A DNA stretch of 64,000 nt from Mesobacterium_A sp034670065 (lineage in GTDB: Bacteria > Pseudomonadota > Alphaproteobacteria > Rhodobacterales > Rhodobacteraceae): positions 310,001-374,000 of the forward strand of contig JAXMOG010000003.1 of assembly GCA_034670065.1 (NCBI GenBank). The letters run 5' to 3'. This document shows positions 8,598 to 14,798 of the stretch, in pieces. Numbering within the stretch: the stretch's first letter is position 1; every line of letters starts with the position of its first letter. The translations under genes were made by a program, and so were the position numbers. The notes beneath the pieces are model-generated. The model had not been told where the DNA came from. It saw nothing but the letters and a program-made list of their open reading frames with translations, and made no database searches.

Positions 8598-9383
8598 ATG
8601 GCAATTCTGGAACGTTGCGACACAAACGGGGTCGCGCACCTGATGATGAATGCGCCCGACCGGCTGAACGCCCTGTCGGACAAAATGCTGGCTGCCCTGC
8701 AATCAACACTGGACGAGATCGCCCAAGACCGCAGCATCCGCGTTGTTGTCCTGTCAGGCGCGGGCAAGGCGTTTTGCGCCGGGCATGATCTGAAACAGAT
8801 GCAAAACGGGCGCCAGGCCGAAGACGGCGGCAAGGCCTATTTCAAGGATTTGTTCGACCGCTGTGCCAAGGTGATGCAAACCGTCCAGCGCTTACCACAA
8901 CCGGTCATCGCGCAGGCCCATGGCATTGCCACCGCTGCCGGATGCCAATTGGTGGCCACCTGCGATATGGCCGTTGCCGCCGAAGGTACGCGGTTTGGTG
9001 TGAATGGCGTGAATATCGGCCTGTTCTGTTCTACCCCCATGGTCGCCTTGACCCGCAACATTCCACGCAAACAAGCGTTCGAGATGCTGACAACCGGCGC
9101 TTTCATCGACACAGATCGCGCTATGTCCCTGGGCCTGATCAATCACGCCGTCCCACACGACAACCTGGCCGAAGCCACTCAGAAACTGGCGGAAACCGTC
9201 GCGGAAAAACTGGGCGCTGCGATCAAGATCGGCAAAGAAGCCTTCTATGCACAGTCGATGATGAGCACACAGGACGCCTACGCCTATACCGGCGCGGTGA
9301 TGGCAGAGAACATGCTTTGGCGTGACACCAATGAAGGCATCAGCGCGTTTTTGGAAAAACGCCCGCCAGACTGGCAGCAGTAA
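8598..9383 (+). CDS. enoyl-CoA hydratase/isomerase-family protein (ECHDC3-like)
   Basis: Crotonase-fold protein of 261 residues. The oxyanion-hole segments are present: SGAGKAFCAGHDLKQM (about 53-68) and AHGIATAAGCQLVATCD (about 99-115). However, the two glutamates used by classical enoyl-CoA hydratases are absent: the first position reads AAGCQLV and the second reads FGVNGVNIGLF in place of an FPE-type motif. This is the pattern of ECHDC3-like members rather than of true hydratases. GGAGGA precedes the ATG. It is divergent from a thioesterase. The reaction cannot be assigned; a non-hydratase acyl-CoA role is likely. Confidence 0.85.
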   Translation: MAILERCDTNGVAHLMMNAPDRLNALSDKMLAALQSTLDEIAQDRSIRVVVLSGAGKAFCAGHDLKQMQNGRQAEDGGKAYFKDLFDRCAKVMQTVQRLPQPVIAQAHGIATAAGCQLVATCDMAVAAEGTRFGVNGVNIGLFCSTPMVALTRNIPRKQAFEMLTTGAFIDTDRAMSLGLINHAVPHDNLAEATQKLAETVAEKLGAAIKIGKEAFYAQSMMSTQDAYAYTGAVMAENMLWRDTNEGISAFLEKRPPDWQQ

Positions 9384-9519
9384 CAATCCAGCCCGAAGAA
9401 CATGCAGCCCCTCAGGCTTCGCCACTTTGGGCCCTGCCCCAGCCAAATGACCCAAGATATCGGTGGTTATTTCAACCCTGCCCCGTGACAAGTCGGTCGC
9501 GCTTTATTACATGCTCGCC

Positions 9520-10875
9520 ATGACACAAGAGCTTCACATCGTTGGTGGCGGCATGGCAGGGTCCGAGGCCGCTTGGCAGGCTGCCCAGGCTGGTGTGCCT
9601 GTCGTCCTACACGAAATGCGCCCCAAGGTCGAAACCTTCGCGCATAAAACCGGTCACTTGGGCGAGATGGTTTGTTCCAACTCCTTCCGCTCGGATGATC
9701 ATGAACAAAACGCCGTTGGCCTGCTGCATTGGGAAATGAAAGCCGCCAATGGCCTGATCATTTCGACCGCCTATACCCATCGCCTGCCCGCGGGTGGCGC
9801 TTTGGCCGTGGATCGTGACGTTTTCGCGCAAGACGTGACCGCCAGATTGAAGGCACTGCCAAATGTCCGCGTCAGCTACGAAGAAGTCGCGGAACTGCCC
9901 GATCAGGGGCAATGGATTTTCGCCACCGGGCCTTTGACCTCTCCGGCTTTGGGTCAGGCCATTCAGGCCGAAACCGGGGCCGAAGCTCTGGCCTTTTTCG
10001 ATGCGATCGCCCCGATCCTGTATGCCGACAGTATCGACATGACTCGCGCCTGGATGCAGTCACGTTATGACAAGGGCGACACCGAAGAAGAGCGTCGCGC
10101 TTATCTGAACTGCCCGATGGACAAAGACCAGTACGAGGCGTTCATCGATGCCCTGTTGGCGGCCGATAAAACCGAATTTCACGAAGGTGAGACAGCAGGC
10201 TATTTTGATGGCTGCCTGCCCATCGAAGTGATGGCCGAACGCGGGCGTGAAACCCTGCGCCACGGACCGATGAAACCGGTTGGCCTGACCAACCCGCATC
10301 AGCCCGATGTCAAAGCTCATGCGGTTGTCCAGCTGCGCCGCGACAACGCCCTGGGCACCTTGTACAATATCGTCGGCTTTCAGACCAAAATGAAATACGG
10401 TGCCCAAACCGAAGTTCTGCGCATGATCCCCGGTTTGGAAGAGGCCCGTTTTGCCCGCTTGGGCGGTATCCACCGCAACACATTCTTGAACTCGCCAACA
10501 TTGCTGGATTCCCAGATGCGGCTGAAGTCAAAACCAAATATCCGCTTTGCTGGTCAGATCACTGGCGTCGAAGGCTATGTCGAATCTGCCGCAATGGGGC
10601 TTCTGGCCGGGCGTTTGGCCACTGCCGAAATTCTGGGCCGCCCGCTGGTCCCAGTGCCGCAGGACAGCGCGCATGGCGCTTTGGTTCACCACATCACCGG
10701 AGGGGCCGAAGCCAAGACCTTTCAGCCAATGAACGTCAACTTCGGCCTGTTCCGCCCGGTTGACGGCCTCAAAGGGGGCCGCCGCGGCCGCCGAGACCGC
10801 TACAAAGCCTATACAGAACGGGCCAAGGCCGCTTGGTCAGATTGGCTGGCCGCACAACTGGCGCCAGCTGCATGA
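9520..10875 (+). CDS. trmFO: methylenetetrahydrofolate-tRNA-(uracil-5-)-methyltransferase TrmFO
   Basis: Flavoenzyme that makes ribothymidine at position 54 of tRNA using methylenetetrahydrofolate. It has 451 residues from ATG 9520. The N-terminal FAD motif is LHIVGGGMAGSEAAWQAA, followed by the family block GHLGEMVCSNSFRSDD. The C-terminal half contains FQPMNVNFGLFRP. An upstream in-frame ATG (9511) would add three residues; longer extensions lack family similarity. Its stop overlaps the start of the next small membrane gene (ATGA), and gluQRS follows, giving a small tRNA-modification cluster. Confidence 0.95.
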   Translation: MTQELHIVGGGMAGSEAAWQAAQAGVPVVLHEMRPKVETFAHKTGHLGEMVCSNSFRSDDHEQNAVGLLHWEMKAANGLIISTAYTHRLPAGGALAVDRDVFAQDVTARLKALPNVRVSYEEVAELPDQGQWIFATGPLTSPALGQAIQAETGAEALAFFDAIAPILYADSIDMTRAWMQSRYDKGDTEEERRAYLNCPMDKDQYEAFIDALLAADKTEFHEGETAGYFDGCLPIEVMAERGRETLRHGPMKPVGLTNPHQPDVKAHAVVQLRRDNALGTLYNIVGFQTKMKYGAQTEVLRMIPGLEEARFARLGGIHRNTFLNSPTLLDSQMRLKSKPNIRFAGQITGVEGYVESAAMGLLAGRLATAEILGRPLVPVPQDSAHGALVHHITGGAEAKTFQPMNVNFGLFRPVDGLKGGRRGRRDRYKAYTERAKAAWSDWLAAQLAPAA

Positions 10876-11090
10876 ACTATGTCCTGGCACTTTTTCTGCC
10901 GCCCCTGTCCATTTTGTTCACGGGGCGGCCGATATTGGCCATTGTGGTTCTGGTGATCTGGCTACCCGCCATTTTGTTTTCCGGCGGGCTGACCCACCCA
11001 ATGTTCATCCTTCTGGCCTGGATTTTGATCTACCAATCCGGCGAAGAACGCCGCGTTCAACGGATTGAACGTTCAAGGCGAAAGGACTGA
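10872..11090 (+). CDS. small membrane protein, YqaE/Pmp3-like
   Basis: 72-residue protein with two hydrophobic segments (about 3-18 and 21-36 or 40-50) and a basic C-terminal tail rich in arginine. The beginning ALFLPPLSILFTGRP recalls the LLPPL motif of the YqaE/Pmp3 proteolipid family, though the second half is longer and charged. It overlaps the trmFO stop by four bases and ends 2 bases before the gluQRS start codon, so translational coupling is likely. The function is unknown. Confidence 0.72.
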   Translation: MNYVLALFLPPLSILFTGRPILAIVVLVIWLPAILFSGGLTHPMFILLAWILIYQSGEERRVQRIERSRRKD

Positions 11091-11092
11091 AC

Positions 11093-11962
11093 TTGCGCAC
11101 GCGCTTTGCCCCTTCGCCCACGGGACCGCTGCATTTGGGGCACGCCTATTCGGCAATTCTCGCCCATGACATGGCCCGTGCGGCAGGCGGTCAATTCCTG
11201 TTGCGGATCGAAGATATCGACAGGCAGCGCAGCAAACCGGAATGGGAAAGCCAACTGATTGACGATCTGACGTGGCTCGGCCTGACATGGGATGCCCCCC
11301 CGCAACGTCAATCTCAGCATCTGCCCGCCTATCGCACCGCCCTTCAATCGCTGTGGTCGCTTGGCTTGTTGTACCCCTGCACCTGCTCGCGGCGCGACAT
11401 CGCAGAGGCCGCCAACGCCCCGCAAGAAGGCGCAGCGCCAGTCTTTGGCCCGGATGGTCTGGTCTACCCCGGCACGTGCCGGCCCAATCCGGCGCCGCGC
11501 TCCGGTCCTCCCCCCTTCGGCTCGGCCTTACGTTTAAACATGCGTATGGCGCTTGAACATCTCGGGTCCCGGCTGCCCGACCATTTCATTGAAACCGGAC
11601 AAGGCAGCCCGCAACACGGCCCTGTCCATCGCGATCAATTGGTGTCCCAGGTGGGCGATATCGTCGTGTCACGCAAAGACTTTGACGGCTCTTACCACCT
11701 GTGTGTGGTTCTGGATGATGCCGCGCAAAACATAACCGATGTCATCCGCGGCCAAGACCTGTTTGATGCCACGCAGATCCATGTTGTCTTGCAAGCGCTG
11801 TTGGGCCTTCCCACACCGCGTTATCACCACCACCACCTGATCCGCGATGATCAGGGCCAGCGACTGGCCAAGCGCGACAACGCGCGCGCCATAGCCCGTT
11901 ACCGCGCCGATGGCGCGACTCCACAGGACATTCGCCAAATGATCGGCCTGAACAACAATTGA
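11093..11962 (+). CDS. gluQ: glutamyl-Q tRNA(Asp) synthetase
   Basis: Attaches glutamate to the queuosine base of tRNA(Asp). It has 289 residues, a truncated glutamyl-tRNA synthetase without an anticodon-binding domain. The HIGH-type motif is in PSPTGPLHLGHAYSA, the KMSKR equivalent is RLAKRDNARA near the C-terminus, and zinc-binding cysteines are in CTCSRRD and YPGTC. The start is TTG at 11093, with AAAGGA seven bases upstream, because no ATG lies near the conserved N-terminus. It is in one transcriptional direction with trmFO and the small membrane gene. Confidence 0.92.
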   Translation: MRTRFAPSPTGPLHLGHAYSAILAHDMARAAGGQFLLRIEDIDRQRSKPEWESQLIDDLTWLGLTWDAPPQRQSQHLPAYRTALQSLWSLGLLYPCTCSRRDIAEAANAPQEGAAPVFGPDGLVYPGTCRPNPAPRSGPPPFGSALRLNMRMALEHLGSRLPDHFIETGQGSPQHGPVHRDQLVSQVGDIVVSRKDFDGSYHLCVVLDDAAQNITDVIRGQDLFDATQIHVVLQALLGLPTPRYHHHHLIRDDQGQRLAKRDNARAIARYRADGATPQDIRQMIGLNNN

Positions 11963-12004
11963 TTAAATATCACTCCAGGCCCGCAAACAGCACCGACCAT
12001 GGGC

Positions 12005-12061
12005 TTCTTCTGTTCAAAATACCTCGGGGGAGACGCCGCAGGCGGCGGGGGCAGCGCCCCC
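12005..12061. repeat. GC-rich double-hairpin element between convergent genes
   Basis: After an A-rich lead (TTCAAAATACCTCGGGGG) come two adjacent inverted repeats: GCCGC-AG-GCGGC and GGGGC-AGC-GCCCC. The element runs right up to the stop codon of hisI and fills most of the gap after gluQRS. Elements of this look occur repeatedly in intergenic spaces of Rhodobacterales genomes, to my recollection; only one copy is in this window. It may act as a bidirectional terminator or REP-like repeat. Confidence 0.55.
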
Positions 12062-12420
12062 TAGTCTTCCGGTGTCATCAGCTCCACCGTCTCTCCGTCC
12101 CGCACTGCTGTGAAAAAACAGCTGCGCCGGTTGGTGTGACACGCAGGTCCGGTTTGGCGCACCAGCACCAAAATACAGTCCTTGTCGCAATCAAAGCGAA
12201 AATCCTGCAACTCTTGAACGTGGCCAGAGCTTTCGCCCTTCACCCAAAACGACTGACGCGACCGAGACCAATAGGTCACCCGGCCGCTGTCCAAAGTCCG
12301 CTGCACCGCTTCGGCATTCATCCATGCCATCATCAACACTTCACCACTACCGGCATCCTGCGCAATGGCGGGGATAAGGCCACGGTCATCATAGACCAAA
12401 GTCTCGGGATCGAAGGACAT
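12061..12420 (-). CDS. hisI: phosphoribosyl-AMP cyclohydrolase
   Basis: Third step of histidine biosynthesis, opening the purine ring of phosphoribosyl-AMP. It has 119 residues, corresponding to the HisI domain alone without a HisE fusion. Diagnostic blocks are VLMMAWMNAEA, VTYWSRSR, WVKGESSGH and the metal-binding DCDKDCI-like region (FDCDKDCILVLV), with HTNRRSCFF near the C-terminus. The start is ATG 12420; longer in-frame extension overlaps the promoter of the divergent Fe-S scaffold gene. It is not in a his operon here. Confidence 0.95.
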   Translation of the reverse strand: MSFDPETLVYDDRGLIPAIAQDAGSGEVLMMAWMNAEAVQRTLDSGRVTYWSRSRQSFWVKGESSGHVQELQDFRFDCDKDCILVLVRQTGPACHTNRRSCFFTAVRDGETVELMTPED

Positions 12421-12488
12421 GATGAAAAACCTTTTTGCATCGCCTGAATTGCTGCCTATGTAAGGACTACCCATCCAGAGGAAAAGCC

Positions 12489-12941
12489 ATGTCGGCCGAT
12501 AGTGACCTGATCAAACTGTATTCCACGCGCATTCTTGCCTTGGCATCCGATATTCCTCACCACGACCGTCTGGAAAACCCGGCGGCCAGTGTCAAAAAAC
12601 GCGCGCCGCTTTGCGGGTCTACCGTGACCGTGGATCTATCCATCAAAGACGGCCGTGTTTCAGAGTTTGGTCAGGATGTGAAAGCCTGCGCCCTAGGCCA
12701 AGCCTCTGCCTCGGTTGTGGGGGGGGCCATTGTTGGCTGCACTCTTGAACAGATAACCGAGGCCCGCGACGCTTTAAAAGCCATGTTGAAAACCGATGGT
12801 CCCACCCCGGATGCCCCATTTGATGGGCTCGAAGTGCTGCGGCCCGCTGCTGAATACAAAAATCGCCATGCCTCCATCCTCTTGGCACTGGATGCATCGG
12901 TCGAAGCCATGACAAATGCCTTGCAATCACAATCGGCTTAA
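12489..12941 (+). CDS. IscU/SufU-like iron-sulfur scaffold protein, atypical
   Basis: 150-residue NifU-N/IscU-like protein. Conserved cysteines are C42 in APLCGST and C67 in KACALGQASAS, matching the first two ligand regions of IscU/SufU. C84 lies in a helix rather than in the usual third ligand position, and the aspartate after the first CG is replaced by serine. It may bind a cluster in a different way or act as a carrier. AGAGGA precedes the ATG. It is divergent from hisI and followed by the chemoreceptor gene. Confidence 0.83.
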   Translation: MSADSDLIKLYSTRILALASDIPHHDRLENPAASVKKRAPLCGSTVTVDLSIKDGRVSEFGQDVKACALGQASASVVGGAIVGCTLEQITEARDALKAMLKTDGPTPDAPFDGLEVLRPAAEYKNRHASILLALDASVEAMTNALQSQSA

Positions 12942-12967
12942 CCGGCTGTTTGCATTCTGACAGATAA

Positions 12968-12992
12968 AAAGCCCCTGCAAGCAGGAGGCTTT
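12968..12992 (+). promoter_or_regulatory. hairpin enclosing the chemoreceptor ribosome binding site
   Basis: AAAGCCCCTGC (12968-12978) can pair with GCAGGAGGCTTT (12981-12992), giving six and four base pairs with one bulged A. The Shine-Dalgarno AGGAGG (12983-12988) is wholly inside the right arm, six bases before the ATG at 12995. It could limit translation or act as a terminator/attenuator after the preceding gene. Confidence 0.6.
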
Positions 12993-12994
12993 CA

Positions 12995-14401
12995 ATGAAG
13001 ATCGACACTTCCCTCGACCACCCGTCTCAGGATGCATCGCTGATACGTCTCAATATCGCCTCAACCGCCCTGGGCCGCGAAATAGTGGATGTTGGCGGTT
13101 TCCTTGAGGATCTGAACACGCAATGTTCCGAACAGCTACTGGCGTTGGAGGCATTGCGCTTTGCCACAAATGCAGTGGTCGAAGCCAATACCGACGTAAC
13201 CGCAAATATCGAAGAGGTCACCAGAACCGCCGAAGACACCCTGAATACGGTGCGCACCTCCATCGGGTATATTTCCGAAACTTCAGAACATTCTGTCGAA
13301 CTGGCGGGATGGGTGCGCGCCATCCACGAAAAAAGCTCAGCCATCGAAGAGATCTTGACTGAAGTTCGAAAATCCAACGATCAGATCGCGTCGATCGCGG
13401 CACAGGTCAATGTCCTGGCCATGAACGCAAAAATTGAGGCGGCGCGCGCCGGTGTCGCCGGAAAAGGCTTTGCCATTGTCGCCGAGGCGATCAATGATCT
13501 GTCCCAGAAAACAACTTCAGCCGCCGAAGAAATTTCCGCCTCGATCCAAAACATGGCCAATTGGATGAGTCAGCTTCAGCAGGGCGCCGAAGTATCGGCC
13601 CAGCGCGCCGCCACCCTGTTGGAACGCGGTCAGGAATCAGACAAGGCGCTGAACTCAATTGAATCGCAGGTTTCCAAAGTTTGGTCATCTACGCAAAGCA
13701 TACACGACCAGGTGACAACTGCGGATCAGGCGATTGAGCGGTGTGGCCCATCCATGTCCCAAATCGACGATTCGGTACGCAGTGTCTCTGAAGGCGTGAA
13801 AGTCACTTCGGAACGGGTCGACAATCTCATCGTGCAATCCGAATCGATTGTCCAATCATCGCTGGAGTTGGGCGGCATCCCCCCGGAAGAGCAACGATTG
13901 ATCACTTTGGTTCAGGATTTGGCCGGCCAAGCCTCTCAGGAATTTGACGCTGGCCTGAGCAGTGGCCGCATCACACCCGACGAAATATTCGACACAAATT
14001 ATTTTCCCGTGCCAGAAACAGACCCGCAACAGCATATGGCCAAATTCACCCGTTTTACGGATCGTGTTTTGCCTGCAATTCAGGAACCGGCTCTTGAACA
14101 GGATCCACGGATCGTTTTCTGCGCTGCTATCGACAGAAATGGCTACATCCCAACGCATAATGTGAAGTTTTCGAAACGACAGGGAACAGACGCTGTTTGG
14201 AATGCGTCCAATTGTCGAAACCGGCGAATTTTTGATGATCGCGTCGGTCTGAAAGCAGGCCGCAACGAAAGCCCGATCCTAATTCAGGTCTATCGCCGGG
14301 ACATGGGAGGCGGAAAATTCATGCTGATGCGTGACCTGTCTGCGCCCATTTCCGTACAGGGCCGTCATTGGGGCAGCATGCGCCTTGCCTATAGTTTCTA
14401 A
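12995..14401 (+). CDS. cytoplasmic methyl-accepting chemotaxis protein
   Basis: Chemoreceptor-type signalling protein of 468 residues with no signal peptide or membrane segment, so cytoplasmic. A helical N-terminal part leads into the receptor hairpin, whose tip reads VNVLAMNAKIEAARAG (about 139-154) and continues GKGFAIVAEAINDLS, the CheA/CheW contact region. The C-terminal 150 residues form a separate domain with DTNYFPVPETDPQQH, IDRNGYIPTHN and RRDMGGGKFMLM, which looks like a sensory domain placed after the signalling helices. There is no C-terminal CheR-binding pentapeptide. No che or flagellar gene is adjacent. Its ribosome binding site lies in a hairpin. Confidence 0.9.
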   Translation: MKIDTSLDHPSQDASLIRLNIASTALGREIVDVGGFLEDLNTQCSEQLLALEALRFATNAVVEANTDVTANIEEVTRTAEDTLNTVRTSIGYISETSEHSVELAGWVRAIHEKSSAIEEILTEVRKSNDQIASIAAQVNVLAMNAKIEAARAGVAGKGFAIVAEAINDLSQKTTSAAEEISASIQNMANWMSQLQQGAEVSAQRAATLLERGQESDKALNSIESQVSKVWSSTQSIHDQVTTADQAIERCGPSMSQIDDSVRSVSEGVKVTSERVDNLIVQSESIVQSSLELGGIPPEEQRLITLVQDLAGQASQEFDAGLSSGRITPDEIFDTNYFPVPETDPQQHMAKFTRFTDRVLPAIQEPALEQDPRIVFCAAIDRNGYIPTHNVKFSKRQGTDAVWNASNCRNRRIFDDRVGLKAGRNESPILIQVYRRDMGGGKFMLMRDLSAPISVQGRHWGSMRLAYSF

Positions 14402-14405
14402 CCCA

Positions 14406-14436
14406 CAAAAAAAACGCCGCGCAGAAGCGCGGCGTT
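14406..14436 (-). terminator. intrinsic terminator for the 39-codon gene
   Basis: A perfect 10-bp stem, AACGCCGCGC (14413-14422) and GCGCGGCGTT (14427-14436), with loop AGAA. The eight-base A-run at 14407-14414 becomes a U-run on the minus strand, so it terminates minus-strand transcription from the LexA-box promoter region. It lies 12 bases after the chemoreceptor stop on the opposite strand. Confidence 0.85.
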
Positions 14437-14469
14437 AAAGTAGCGTGCCTTGGGGAATTCCGTGTGCTT

Positions 14470-14493
14470 ACACTGATTGGGATAGATCAGTGT
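14470..14493. repeat. perfect inverted repeat in the 3' region of the small SOS-type gene
   Basis: ACACTGAT (14470-14477) and ATCAGTGT (14486-14493) with an 8-base loop. It lies in the 136 bases between the small ORF stop and its terminator, where I see no convincing reading frame. It could be a 3' UTR structure or an operator. Confidence 0.45.
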
Positions 14494-14572
14494 GAAGCGG
14501 TCAGGCAGAAAACCCAGCGCGAAAAGTTGGGACAGGATCGCGCGGGGTACGGACAGCACGCAAGCAGACGAG

Positions 14573-14692
14573 TTAGAAAAGAACAGGCGCGTGCAGGGCA
14601 GACACCATAAGCACTGCCAATGCCAAGACACCAATGGCATCTTGCACCAACGTGGAACGGGACGTCTCAAGGGTTGTTTTGATCTGTTGCAT
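14573..14692 (-). CDS. 39-residue single-TM peptide, candidate SOS-induced division inhibitor (SidA-like)
   Basis: A short polar N-terminus (MQQIKTTLETSRSTLVQD) is followed by one hydrophobic segment, about residues 19-33, ending in HAPVLF. GAGG lies eight bases upstream of the ATG. The upstream region has a GAAC-N7-GAAC box (14753-14767), the LexA-binding form known in alphaproteobacteria, and a strong terminator closes the unit at 14406-14436. This promoter-box-small-TM-ORF-terminator layout matches that of Caulobacter SidA, a 29-residue inner-membrane SOS peptide that blocks division through late divisome proteins. I see no sequence identity that proves homology; the resemblance is in size, topology and regulation. 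It follows recG on the same strand but with its own promoter region. Confidence 0.7.
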   Translation of the reverse strand: MQQIKTTLETSRSTLVQDAIGVLALAVLMVSALHAPVLF

Positions 14693-14752
14693 CTCTCGCG
14701 CCTCACTGTTCTTTGTTAACGCTTTGTTCTCATATGATGTCCGCAAAGTAAA

Positions 14753-14767
14753 GAACTTTATGAGAAC
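14753..14767. promoter_or_regulatory. LexA-type SOS box (GAAC-N7-GAAC)
   Basis: GAACTTTATGAGAAC fits the alphaproteobacterial LexA recognition form GTTC-N7-GTTC read on the other strand. A third GAAC at 14774-14777 follows after six bases, so two overlapping half-site pairs are possible. It lies 61 bases upstream of the 39-codon gene start and about 30 bases beyond the recG stop. Confidence 0.7.
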
Positions 14768-14798
14768 ATTTGAGAACAAAGAGGCATTTTCGTTCTAA

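Noticed and set aside
14398..14706. 102-codon frame on the minus strand overlapping the 39-codon gene
   Set aside because: Runs through the terminator stem and has no plausible start site; the smaller frame has the GAGG site and a clean TM segment.
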